From: Stemphylium vesicarium
Lineage: Eukaryota > Ascomycota > Dothideomycetes > Pleosporales > Pleosporaceae
DNA: 62,718 bases
Direction of reading: 5' to 3'
NCBI GenBank assembly: GCA_004380135.1
Contig: QXCR01000164.1
Span: forward strand, 1-62,718
Every line of letters begins with the position of its first letter. Position 1 is the first letter of the stretch. A program made the position numbers and the translations under genes. Of this stretch, positions 46,865 to 56,360 are shown in pieces. Below the pieces are notes generated by a model that saw only the letters and a list, made by a program, of their open reading frames with translations, did not search any database and had not been told where the DNA came from.

Positions 46865-47208
46865 GTCCGACACTCCATTTCCCTGCGGCGCACCGTTTTG
46901 TGGCGACATACTTGTGTGCTGTGATAGATTGGAGGTAGCGAAGAGTCGTTCGGGTGCTGCGTGTAACGGCAGATGATGAGTTGCAGCAGATTAGGTGACT
47001 GTGGTCACTTCATAAAATAGGAACAACAGGTACTAGGTATGGTTGCCAAGTTGCGCTAGCGCGGTCGAGCCGTTTGCTTCCCTTTCGTCAATTGAACAAC
47101 CCCAGCCTCAGCGATTAACATATCACTAATCTACTCTGCCAATTCGATACCAAAATCATATCTACTAGACGCGAATTTCTACTTCAAGGGCGACCACTGT
47201 CATGCCGG

Positions 47209-47667
47209 ATGACATGCCCATACACACTGCTACGACTGGCAGAAAGCTGCGCGAGCCGGAGCGCTTATGAGATGCTTACCGCCGCTACGCACAAGGACAT
47301 GCAGCCCAAGACCCTTAGGCCATACCCCCCTTCAACCTTGCGAACAACCCTTCAGAACCAAATGGAGAGGGCACTAGATCAAGGCAGCCTCAACATGCAA
47401 GTCCAACACTTTACAATGGAAGCTGAAGTGGCGAAGACCGTTGGAGACGCAAGAGATATGGCGGTGGAGAGGATATCTGGGGTTATGCGGTATCTGGACA
47501 ACGTCGGATACAAAGGCGTTATCTGGATGAATCCCATAGAGCAGGTATATGATGTTAGCTCCAAATACCCATTTCGTAGCCAAGATACCATGGAGAAAGT
47601 ACCTAGGTATTTGCCCAGCGTGGGTTTCGTGCCGCCCGCACAGCATTCACACAATGCCGGTACATAA
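47209..47667 (+). CDS. Orphan ORF, 152 residues, unknown
   Basis: I do not recognise it. The middle (ALDQGSLNMQVQHFTMEAEV and on to GVMRYLDNVGYKGVIW) has protein-like composition with predicted amphipathic helices. A second ATG frame with reasonable context starts at 47202 (MPDDMPIHTATTGRKLREPE) in another phase and stops after 22 codons, so a frameshift near 47265 may have broken one gene. No introns or domains seen. Confidence 0.25.
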   Translation: MTCPYTLLRLAESCASRSAYEMLTAATHKDMQPKTLRPYPPSTLRTTLQNQMERALDQGSLNMQVQHFTMEAEVAKTVGDARDMAVERISGVMRYLDNVGYKGVIWMNPIEQVYDVSSKYPFRSQDTMEKVPRYLPSVGFVPPAQHSHNAGT

Positions 47668-48176
47668 TGCCAAGCAACAACTAAGCTACGAAAGCTTACA
47701 CAACTTCCCTGGTCTCGCAGAGATTTTTTGAACGGGGCGAATACGACGTTCGTGTAGGTTGTGTGCGTGAGACATTTGCTAATCGTGTATTCTTCCGGCT
47801 GCAACTGGGCTGCGCCGCATTAAGCGAAAGTTCGAACGAGTCCCAGCGGTTGAACAACATCCTCAGTCGTCGCCATGCCATGTGGAAATTTTGAAGATGT
47901 GAACACCACAATACCTTGTATTCTTCGCGCAGCATAATGGACGTAGAGAGGGACGACACGCGTAGCTGGGCAAAAAGGAGAAGCCAGTCGTGCACTTCAA
48001 TGTGACAGCCTACAAAACAATGTAAAATGGTATCGTGACCCACAGTGTGTGCGTGCATTCATCACCACACTCTGCAAGATGGAGTCACCAGTTCAAGCTG
48101 CATGCACGTGACTAAAAAGATGTGGATCATCGAAGCAAAAAAAGCAAAAAAAGAAGACTTGTCAAAGGACACAGAC

Positions 48177-48312
48177 CGAAGCCCAAGGGGCTCGAACCCT
48201 CAACCTTGGATTTCTGTTAGATACATGTCCAAGAGAAGTTGATGTGCGGTATTTACCTTTGGTGAACAGGCACAAGCCGAAAACCAACGCGCTACCATTG
48301 CGCCAAGGCTCC
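48177..48312 (-). tRNA. tRNA-Arg(UCG) with a 65-nt intron
   Basis: Read on the minus strand. Exon 1 is 48312-48277 and exon 2 is 48211-48177; intron 48276-48212. The acceptor stem is GGAGCCT with GGGCTTC (one G-T at each end of the wobble pairs). The D arm GCGC-AATGGTA-GCGC contains box A, and the T arm GAGGG-TTCGAGC-CCCTT contains box B. The anticodon loop is TTTCGGA with UCG at the anticodon, and the intron follows G37 as in all eukaryotic tRNA introns. The discriminator base is G73, as in many arginine tRNAs. The pair 31-39 is T-T. A T7 run (48146-48152 on the reverse) follows as Pol III terminator. Amino acid by anticodon; the anticodon assignment depends on my intron placement. Confidence 0.75.
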
Positions 48313-48404
48313 AGGTATTGGAGTATTGATGGAAGTACTTTAAAGTTTGTACAATATATTCTGACAAATAAACAGGAAAGCGTCACCTTTGCCGCTGTAG
48401 CCAG

Positions 48405-48517
48405 GGTGCGGAGGCTCTTTTGTTGGTTCTGAAGTGGGGGGCTGCGTTCGTTTTTCTCAAGTGGGGATCGCCAGGTGAGGGGTAGTTTTTCCAGCCCCTC
48501 ACTTGCGCCTCCGCACC
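48405..48517. mobile_element. Candidate 113-bp inverted-repeat element (MITE-like)
   Basis: Perfect 11-bp terminal inverted repeats GGTGCGGAGGC (48405-48415) and GCCTCCGCACC (48507-48517). Inside, GTGAGGGG (48475-48482) pairs with CCCCTCAC (48495-48502), a second hairpin. There is no clear target site duplication, so this is a candidate only. It ends 93 bp upstream (5') of the tRNA-Arg gene, a preferred insertion site of several fungal elements. Confidence 0.4.
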
Positions 48518-48940
48518 GTAGAGGTCTGACGGGGATACATCGGGCTCTCGTATGTTTACTCCGACAATCGCTCAAATGGCTCGTGAAATTGTGCGATTCA
48601 GTGTATCTGCATCAGACCGCACCGTGATAGTACACTGCCGAGCTACATCAATCACACCGCCAGGACGCTGACAGGTTTCAGTAAACACCCTAACTATCAC
48701 CCATCACTTGATGCTTCACAGAGTAAAACAGTTATGAATACGATCAAACAATGATATTCTGACCAACACACCGTGACAAGAACGTGTCTTACACATTTCC
48801 CTACTACTTTACAATGGACGATAAAAGCATCCAAGATGCATACACTCATACGCCAAAAACTATGCTATCGCTAATCAACAAGCATTTTAAAAAAGCACGT
48901 CAGCCACAGCATTCTAATCAAGTAAGCCTGTTGAAAACGC

Positions 48941-49786
48941 TTAGTTTCGCGGCTTCTTCCACAACTCTTCAGCATCTAGCTGTGGTCGCGTAGAACTCAC
49001 ACCGTTGTCCGGCTGTGAAGCAGAGTACTCGATGCCACAAGATCCGCGGTCCAAGGCTAGCGTGTTCAAGTCCCAGTGCAACTGCTCTTCTGGATCCGTG
49101 GCCAAGCTTGCGCGAGTTCGGCCTGAAGGAGGGGGCGGCGCCTGATCGGCTATCGAGGTATTCGACGCCCTAAGCGAGAGCGATAGAGAGTCAAGCTCGG
49201 TAGCAAAATCTATTTCATCTTTGCTAGCCTCCATGGCGGAGCAAATATTGCTGGGTCGCGTCTTGGCCTTGAGCTCTATCTCGTAGACTCGCTGGTCGCG
49301 AGAAAATTCTGCTTCCAGTTGTCGATGCTCGGCGTACCATTGGGCGTACTGCTCTTGCGTCATCTGCTCCATGGGGGGATATAACGCATTATGTTGCGTT
49401 TGGCGTTCTTTCCAGATCTTGGCTGCCTCGGCTTGGATACACTCGTGACAGATGAAGGCAGCTTCTACGGTGTTACCGTAGGGCTCGACGCAGTTTGCAC
49501 CGCAGTCTTCGACAAGATCTGTCCGGATGCGATGCGAACATAGAAGTTGGTGATAGAGACGACCTTGACACGGCGCAAATCGTTTTGCCCGTACGTTGTT
49601 GAATGTCGAGGCCGACGAGGAAGTTTGTGTCGAGGTAGCGAAGGGCGAGTTTGCACCATCGCTGTCTGTACCCGGCGTGGTAGTCCATCCCCATCTACAC
49701 GACATGACGAGATTTGTATGGGACATTGTGTCGTTTGAGAATTTGGAGTTTGGTGCAGTCCGGAATGCGCTATTTGAAAAGTCCAT
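48941..49786 (-). CDS. Cys/His zinc-binding-like protein A (shared domain, 281 residues)
   Basis: Unnamed protein, single exon. Residues 73-116 carry C73, H79, C83, H85, C95, C99, C113, C116 in the order C-x5-H-x3-C-x-H-x9-C-x3-C-x13-C-x2-C, with flanks APC, LLCSHRI and AFICHEC. The same pattern occurs in the genes at 52913 and 60634. Eight ligands suggest two zinc ions, RING-like or another cross-brace fold, but no known RING or B-box matches. Residues 117-180 are charged and helical (KIWKERQTQHN, QYAQWYAEHRQLEAEF). The C-terminal ~100 residues are Ser/Asp-rich and end WKKPRN. No signal peptide. Function unknown; protein-protein or ubiquitin-related roles are only guesses. Confidence 0.8.
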   Translation of the reverse strand: MDFSNSAFRTAPNSKFSNDTMSHTNLVMSCRWGWTTTPGTDSDGANSPFATSTQTSSSASTFNNVRAKRFAPCQGRLYHQLLCSHRIRTDLVEDCGANCVEPYGNTVEAAFICHECIQAEAAKIWKERQTQHNALYPPMEQMTQEQYAQWYAEHRQLEAEFSRDQRVYEIELKAKTRPSNICSAMEASKDEIDFATELDSLSLSLRASNTSIADQAPPPPSGRTRASLATDPEEQLHWDLNTLALDRGSCGIEYSASQPDNGVSSTRPQLDAEELWKKPRN

Positions 49787-50539
49787 GGTTGGGTTTGGTG
49801 TTCGAGCGGGAGTTTAGGGTTGATATGCGGGTGGCGTCAGCTGACGACGCGTAGTTGCCTTGAGGCTGTACAACTGAGCGAAGGGATGTAAGGATAAAAG
49901 TGGTTTGCGGCACTGAAAGGACAAGACACAGAGCGGTCAAAGTCTTGGTGAAATAATCGACGTGGTTCGAATGGTCTTGTGAAGGTGCATCGTGCGTGCA
50001 CAGGGCACTTGGAGTCGTGTAACGCTAGCTATCGCAAAGAGTTTGGTCTGTTATCGTAGTGACTGTTTGCCAGCGAAAGGTGCATGTTACGAAGGAAGTG
50101 AGTCGATAGTGATATTCCTGCGTGAATCCGCAAACAAGAATCAGGAGATGATGTGCTGCTGGGATGAAAGGCCGCGGAGGGCGGGTGAAGGTTGATGACC
50201 GTCGCGACGCGCTGCACAAGGCTCGTGATGGCGCTAAGCCTTACGCGGACCGATGACGCTATGGAAGCTTCGAGTCCCGCCGCCAAGAGCCAGCCACTCT
50301 CAATTTTGTACGCGACAACATCATCACGCAAAGGAAGAAGCACGGCCGATAGAGATGTCCGTATGTCTTCATGATAGTCGTGTTTCACCATCCACGCGTC
50401 TCGTCATACAGCACAGAGATAGTCAGGAGGTGGCAAAAAGTAAAGCACACGGACCTGTCATTTGCGCATTTGAAGATACTCGTCGCATCCACAGATCTCA
50501 TGTCTGTCTGCTACCCTACAAGCTCGTGCTATCGCATCC
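49787..50539. promoter_or_regulatory. Upstream region of protein A and 3' flank of the MFS gene
   Basis: About 750 bases. No gene recognised. Confidence 0.4.
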
Positions 50540-52304
50540 TTAGACCAAGAATCTGAATCCGCGGTCCTGTCCTGCACCGGGTACAGCGTTAATTGCGCCC
50601 TCGACGTGCTCGCCACGCGCGAGCTTCTTGTTGAGCCGTCCGAGAATGATGCGCATAATGACCGTCATGATGATCGCCAACGCAGCCGTTGCACAATCTA
50701 CGCTCAACGGCACTGTCAAATCCGGCTGTCCTTCCTTGGGCTGCGGGTACATATAACTCGCGTAGATCGAACTCATGTTGCTGACCGCGTTGATGAAAGC
50801 CAACGCCGCCGCTCTCTTCGCTGGTGGACGAGGCAATGAATTCGAGATCCAGGCCAAAGCGACGACGTACCCTGTGTAGACACCAGGTACCATGAACATC
50901 ATGGCGACATAGCGGGGCGCTGTAGAAGAAGTAGCGGCTGCGAGAATGAATGCCGCCACTCCAACGCAAAGGGGCAGCACAATGTGGAAGAAACGCTCGC
51001 CCGTGCGATCCGCGTGCCATGCATTGACGTAGGTTGTTATCACCGCGAGGACGTAAGGTGGTGCTGTGAGTAACAGCGTTTCGATATTGGGATATCCGAG
51101 GGTCTTCACAACGGTCGGGAAGAAGTTCGTAACGGATGCCGACGAGACGATGGAGAGGAGTAGGATCGTCAGAACCCAGGTCTTGATATCCAGCAAAGCG
51201 AGTTTGAGGCCATGGAAGAAGGTCTGTGACTCCGAGGACACCCAGTCATCCTCACCAATATCTTCTTCTAGGCGATAGGCTGCAAGCTGACGCTCTTCTT
51301 CCGTCAGCCAGGAGGTTGTGCGCGGAAAATTGGGAAGGATCCAGAATGCCGTCCCGGCGATGGCGACAGTAATGATACCCTATAGAGTTAGCGGTAGTTC
51401 GTCATACAATCAGACCCACATACCTCGAGAATGAACACCCAACGCCTAAAGAGATAGAAGTTAGTACATGTCTCGCATGCGTAGCATACAGCTTAGACTT
51501 ACCAGGCCCTCAATCCTTGCGTCCCATCCATGTTACTTGTAATACCCGCAGTGATCAATCCTCCGAAAGCACCCGAGATCAAAGACCCAGAGTAGAGCAC
51601 CGCTGTTCTGAAACCAAGTTCTTTTCTCGTATACCACGCACTGAGGTAGAACAAGCACCCTGGGAAATACGCTGCTTCGATAAATCCCAGGAAGAAGCGA
51701 CACGCAACGAGTCCGGCGAAGTTCTGGCAAGCACCCGTTGCGCCGGAGATGATACCCCATATGATCATACAGGTGGGGAGATAGATGGCAGGTTTTCCGG
51801 TCTTGTTCAAAAATAGATTTGATGGGATTTGCATGAGGATGTATCCAACGAAGAGGATTGAGACAGTTGTCTGAGGGTGTTAGTAAAGACTGTAGTTGTC
51901 GGCGTAGGCGATGCTGTGGCGCATACCTGATATTGCACACTTGAGAGGTTCAACTCATCTTGAAGACCAGCTAGACGGACGGCGGCGATGTTATTTCTGT
52001 CGAGATAATCTGCCAAGATCAGCATTAGCCTCGTGCATCCCATTGTAGCACTGCACCGTTTAAACATACTCATGATATACATCAGAATGATCATGGGAAG
52101 CAATCGTGTATCGATCTTCCTCCTCAATGACTTCTCTGCTTTAGCTCGCACCTCTGCAGTCATAGCAGCGACCAGCGGCGGTGGCTCCAACTTCCTCCTC
52201 GTCTCATCGCCACCAGCACCCGCTTCAAGTGTCGTTGGCGCAACTTGGTCGTCCGAGATGCGCTCCACGGAAGCCTTGTGATCGTAATCCGTCGCATTCG
52301 CCAT
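50540..52304 (-). CDS. MFS transporter, allantoate permease (Dal5/ACS) family
   Basis: Plasma-membrane transporter of an organic anion, probably with protons. Exons: 52304-52070, 52009-51927, 51870-51503, 51445-51424 and 51379-50540, 515 residues. Twelve hydrophobic segments. Family marks: MYIMNYLDRNNIAAVRLAG (TM1 and the motif after it), GYILMQIPSNLFLNKTGKP, GACQNFAGLVACRFFLGFIEA, WYTRKELGFRTAVLYSG, and NSLPRPPAKRAAALAFIN in the second half. The N-terminus is soluble and long (~70 residues). The fourth exon is 22 bases, encoding RWVFILE. Dal5-like proteins in fungi carry allantoate, ureidosuccinate, vitamins, tartrate and other anions, so the substrate is open. The nitrilase next door may share it. 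Confidence 0.9.
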
Positions 52305-52912
52305 AATGTTTTCGAAAAGCGTGGGTGGCGCTCGCAGCTAGAATCCCTAGAAATTGATATATAAGGCGCGACGCCGCTAACTCAACGGTGAAGGTGAGAG
52401 CGCGAAGCAAAAAGACAACAGATAAGAGACACCAAGCAACACTGCGGGGCCCCAAGCTTCCACTTATACGAAGCTTGCCTGTACGTCAAGGCACAGGCGG
52501 CAGGGGTAGCTTCACGCCATGTACGTCGTTAATTGCCCGCGTTTGGGTAAAGAAGTGCACTCATTGTGTCCACCGAGGAGGGCATGTGCCGACAGCCGTA
52601 GAAGGATAACGGGCCGCCGTCGAGATCAGCGACCCAGCAGTGTGCAGCGCGAAACCACGATTGGCCACGACGACGGTGACGATGCAACAGTATCATGGGA
52701 TGTGGACGCGGGATGTGCAAGATGGGTTAGTGGGTGTTCGGCTGGGGAAGATAATATGAGAATGCGGGGTGTTGATCAACCGAAGGCGTCATAGTTTGCG
52801 CTACGAAATCCGGGGTCTTGAGACGGGTAAATTCACGGCATCATGCAGGTGGGAACCGCATATCGGTTTGTCGCAACTCGCATTATCTAATCGTGTCCAT
52901 GAGTCAATAAAT
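52305..52912. other. Intergenic region
   Basis: This stretch holds the MFS promoter and the 3' flank of protein B; both genes run on the minus strand. Nothing else recognised. Confidence 0.4.
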
Positions 52913-53386
52913 CTAACTATCCTCCTCAACGGCCTTGCAAGCTCGTAGTCCGCCAGCGTTGATCTGACGCTTATAAATCTCTTTGCACACCTTCTCAAAC
53001 GAGCGACCGCCTAGTAGAACATCCCACCAACAGTCAAACTCAGCCTTTGTATATTTCATGTTCATCATTGCCTGACCGTCGACGGTAAATTTCATCTTTT
53101 CCCGCTCCAGCGTATTGTACAGGCTGATACCATTTTCTTTGCCCATTTTTGTGTAGCGGACAATATACTCTTTGTACTCAGAGCTAAGGTACTTTTCGTG
53201 ACACGTCGGACAGAAGAATGATGGCTCAGCCTTCGTGTTCATGGCAACACTTGCGCAGTTTGGCGCGCATTTTGAGGATGTGCTTGGATACAAGAAGGAA
53301 GCATGGACGATGTGCCCGCAGGTGAGCTCATGAACTGGGGTTCCAGCACAGGGCTGTAGTCGCTTTGTGATGAAGTTTGGAGACAT
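52913..53386 (-). CDS. Cys/His zinc-binding-like protein B (shared domain, 157 residues)
   Basis: Unnamed protein, single exon. It begins MSPNFITKRLQPCAG. Residues 13-62 carry C13, H19, C23, H25, C40, C44, C59, C62 in the order C-x5-H-x3-C-x-H-x14-C-x3-C-x14-C-x2-C (pieces: LTCGHIVH, SKCAPNCAS, SFFCPTCHEKYL). This is the pattern seen in proteins A and C. The rest is helical (SSEYKEYIVRYTKMGKEN and AEFDCWWDVLLGGRSFEKV) and basic/acidic mixed, ending KAVEEDS. It is the shortest of the three and may be almost only the domain plus a helical tail. No signal peptide. Function unknown. Confidence 0.75.
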   Translation of the reverse strand: MSPNFITKRLQPCAGTPVHELTCGHIVHASFLYPSTSSKCAPNCASVAMNTKAEPSFFCPTCHEKYLSSEYKEYIVRYTKMGKENGISLYNTLEREKMKFTVDGQAMMNMKYTKAEFDCWWDVLLGGRSFEKVCKEIYKRQINAGGLRACKAVEEDS

Positions 53387-53584
53387 TTTCTCGTATTGTT
53401 TGGTAATTGCGTATTGAAATTCGGTGCAAGAAGTTAGATGGGAGATTCCAATGAACTGCTTTCTTGAACATCATTCTTATACAGGTGAATCGCGCTGTGT
53501 AGACTGCACAGAGCTTTGCTCGTACAAAGGCATCGCAACACAATGCGCTTATGGAAAGAAATACTTTGCCAGGCTTCACAGTGT

Positions 53585-54844
53585 TTACAATGGTGGAGGA
53601 TTCAGATCAAGCCCCTCAACGCTCAACTTGAAGCTGTCCATGCGTGAGTAGCTCCCCGCCGAATCGAAGTCAAGTCTGCCGCGTTCGCAGTCTTCAAAAT
53701 CGACCTCCGTAACGAGTAGTTCGTCTTCGACCTCCCAGAGTGGCCCAGCAAGCACCTCCCCTAAGGGTGAGACGATCATTGAGCCTCCACGAGAGACGAA
53801 CTCGTCACCATCTTCAGATGATGAAGGGAGCTGAGAGAAAGGCTGTTGCTTTACACTGGCGATCTCCTGGGTAGAGTCGATGGCCGATGAATCGCCATTC
53901 ATAGCCGAGGCCTGGCCTTTAGGAAGCGGTAAGCAGATCTCATGACCCTCTTCCGTTTTCGTGATGGTACTTCGCCGTCTTGCAGCACCACTAGCCTGCT
54001 GTGATATCGATCTTCCGACACCACCTTGATCTCCATGGCTTTGCGGCTGCGCCTGCTCGGTCTTGTTCCCGCCCGATATCCATCCTGGAAGGTGCTTCTT
54101 CTTGACGCATTGATTCGCGCTCAGAATGAAGCAGCGCCCTTCGCACCCTACCGTCCGCATCAACGCCGCCCAAGTATCGCGCGCGTCCGCTGTCGGCGCA
54201 AACCAGAGATTGACGTTCTGGCTATACAGACTCTGTCTCAGCAACGGCATGTAGTTCTCCCAGCATATCGCCGAACCCATGCATAGCCTGACGCCCTTGA
54301 TCTCCGTCGTGACGGCTCTCAATGTGCTCGCACTGCCCATGCCCCAGATCAGCCTTTCGCTGCCAGTCGGCATGACCTTGCGTCTCTTTCCCAACACCCC
54401 TCTCTTCGGATCCACAAACAGTGCTCCACAATATAACGTCCCTCCAGACTTCTCCACCAGGCCCGTCACTACAAACACACGCGTCTCTCTCGCTATCCTC
54501 TCCAGCTCTTCCCTTGTACCATCGCCCCTGTGTTTTTTCCCCTTTGGTAGTTCGAGCTTCCGGTCTACCCAATCGTCTCCAGCGCCACTCGGTGTATCGC
54601 CCAGATCGACAGCATCGTGGAAATAATGTAGGAACTGTTCGCGACCTTCGGGTGCGCGAGCGCCAACCGCAGCGCCAAAAGAACAAGTACGAGGATATCC
54701 GCCCAGGTATGCTTCGGGAAAAAGAAGCACATCGATGCCCTGTGAAGCGGCGCGTTTGGTGGTTGCTTCGAGGGCGGATAGCGTTTCCGAGGTGGTAGAT
54801 AGGGTGCGGGCTTGCGCGGACGCGATTTTTAGTATTTGCGGCAT
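53585..54844 (-). CDS. Nitrilase (carbon-nitrogen hydrolase superfamily)
   Basis: Hydrolyses nitriles to acids and ammonia, or acts on a related amide or cyanide substrate. Single exon, 419 residues. The catalytic triad is intact: E44 in FPEAYLGGYPR, K156 in GKRRKVMPTGSER, C194 in AICWENYMPLLR. NLWFAPTADARDTW matches the nitrilase branch. Between CVKKKHLPGW (about residue 255) and GGSMIVSPLGE (about 355) is a 100-residue Ser/Gln-rich insert not found in typical nitrilases, which usually run to ~330 residues. Divergent from the bisphosphatase gene with 520 bp between starts. Substrate unknown. Confidence 0.9.
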   Translation of the reverse strand: MPQILKIASAQARTLSTTSETLSALEATTKRAASQGIDVLLFPEAYLGGYPRTCSFGAAVGARAPEGREQFLHYFHDAVDLGDTPSGAGDDWVDRKLELPKGKKHRGDGTREELERIARETRVFVVTGLVEKSGGTLYCGALFVDPKRGVLGKRRKVMPTGSERLIWGMGSASTLRAVTTEIKGVRLCMGSAICWENYMPLLRQSLYSQNVNLWFAPTADARDTWAALMRTVGCEGRCFILSANQCVKKKHLPGWISGGNKTEQAQPQSHGDQGGVGRSISQQASGAARRRSTITKTEEGHEICLPLPKGQASAMNGDSSAIDSTQEIASVKQQPFSQLPSSSEDGDEFVSRGGSMIVSPLGEVLAGPLWEVEDELLVTEVDFEDCERGRLDFDSAGSYSRMDSFKLSVEGLDLNPPPL

Positions 54845-55364
54845 CGTAATCGTAAATCAAGGCAGAACGCGATATATGCAGTGAGAAAAATATTATCGAT
54901 TAAGTACCTCATATATTAGAAATGGGAGAATATAAAAGTGACAGTCTCCGTCGCCAGCCGCTGTGACTAGTGGTAGCTCTGTAGCTACCCCGCTGCCGCA
55001 TTCGCTGCCCCGCGCCTCGGAGGACCAGAATACGGCATCTGCGGCATCCTCAACACCGTCTCGTGCATTGACCAGTCGAGGATTAGTCAAGCAAGACGCG
55101 ACTGATTTACCATGTCCATGCTGATGTCGTGGTATACAGGATGCGCATGAAAGAAAGTGAAACGGCTGTGGATGCAGTGGAGCCATCAAGCCGGCAAAGT
55201 TCCTCCAACTCCACCACGACGTCACAGTCTAGGGATAGCACTAGCAGGATAAGAATTTCTTCTTAACATGATATCGTTTCAATTGAAACATCGACTTTAT
55301 ACCAAACCCCCCAAAAAGCATAAACATATCACACCAACCTGTGCCAAATAAGCATACATCCAAC
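54845..55364. promoter_or_regulatory. Divergent promoter region, nitrilase (-) / bisphosphatase (+)
   Basis: 520 bases between two divergent start codons, so regulatory elements may be shared. It is AT-rich near 54870-54940. No clear palindromic factor site seen. Confidence 0.5.
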
Positions 55365-56360
55365 ATGGCATCCCCCACGGATCTCACAGCCCACCTCCAA
55401 AACCTCGTACCAAACACACATCCCCAACTCCGCGACTCCGTCATCCCAGAACTCCTCAAATCAGTCTACGCCATAGCAGGCCACCTGCGCACGTCGCCAT
55501 CGGTAACCCAAGTCGGCACGGCCAACGCCTTTGGCGACGACCAACTAAACGTCGATGTGCTTGCCGAAGAAGCCATCAGAAAGACCATCAACGCCTGCCC
55601 CAGCATAGTGACCGCATCTAGCGAAGAGGACCCAATTGAGAAAACCTCAAAGCCCGTCAGCGGACAAAAAAATGACGAGACATACACACTCGCCTTTGAC
55701 CCTCTCGACGGCTCTTCCATCATCGCCCCAAACTGGAGTGTAGGCAGCATCATCGGCGTGTGGACTGGGCCCAGCGCCCTCAACTCCGCACCTTCGACGC
55801 AGCAAATCGCCTCGATACTCGGTGTCCTGGGTCCGCGCACCACGGCCATCGTAGCCATCCGCCTACCGGACACACCAGGCACCTGTTTCGAAGTCGGCTA
55901 CTCGGACACCGGAGTCATGCAAGTGATCCGCACCAACGTCCAACTTACCCCACCGGAAAGTGTCAAGACGCGGTACTTTGCGCCCGCCAACATGCGCGCC
56001 GCAGCTGAGGAGGAAAAATACATGAACCTCATCGCGCACTTTGTCAGGGAAAAGTACACGTTGAGGTATAGCGGCGGTCTTGTACCCGATGTCGTCCACG
56101 CACTGGTAAAGGGTCATGGCATCTATGTGTCACCTGTTACAACGAAGAGCAAGGCTAAGCTAAGGCGCCTATACGAATTAGCGCCCATTGCGCTGATCTT
56201 GGAATGTGCGGGCGGTGCGGCGCTGGACTCGGCGACGGGAGAGCGCGTGCTAGAGAGGAATGTAAAGGATACGGATGAGAGGGGCGGTTTGATATGCGGG
56301 AATAAGGACGAGGTTGAAGCTGTCAGGAAAGCATTGTTGGAACAGACGGTAGTACAATAA
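55365..56360 (+). CDS. Sedoheptulose-1,7-bisphosphatase-like / FBPase class I family enzyme
   Basis: Sugar bisphosphatase that removes the 1-phosphate from sedoheptulose-1,7- or fructose-1,6-bisphosphate with Mg2+. Single exon, 331 residues. Metal-site residues: E87, E88 in ASSEEDP; D112, D115 in DPLDGSS. The later block YTLRYSGGLVPDVVHALVKG is closer to SBPase (LRYTGGMVPDV type) than to the gluconeogenic FBPase, which has a different turn there. No transit peptide, so cytosolic. A gluconeogenic FBPase is a separate, usually conserved gene, so this is probably an added activity such as the SBP bypass of the pentose phosphate pathway. SBPase-like genes are, as I recall, known in some fungi. 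The start at 55365 (MASPTDLTAH) is the first ATG. Confidence 0.8.
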   Translation: MASPTDLTAHLQNLVPNTHPQLRDSVIPELLKSVYAIAGHLRTSPSVTQVGTANAFGDDQLNVDVLAEEAIRKTINACPSIVTASSEEDPIEKTSKPVSGQKNDETYTLAFDPLDGSSIIAPNWSVGSIIGVWTGPSALNSAPSTQQIASILGVLGPRTTAIVAIRLPDTPGTCFEVGYSDTGVMQVIRTNVQLTPPESVKTRYFAPANMRAAAEEEKYMNLIAHFVREKYTLRYSGGLVPDVVHALVKGHGIYVSPVTTKSKAKLRRLYELAPIALILECAGGAALDSATGERVLERNVKDTDERGGLICGNKDEVEAVRKALLEQTVVQ

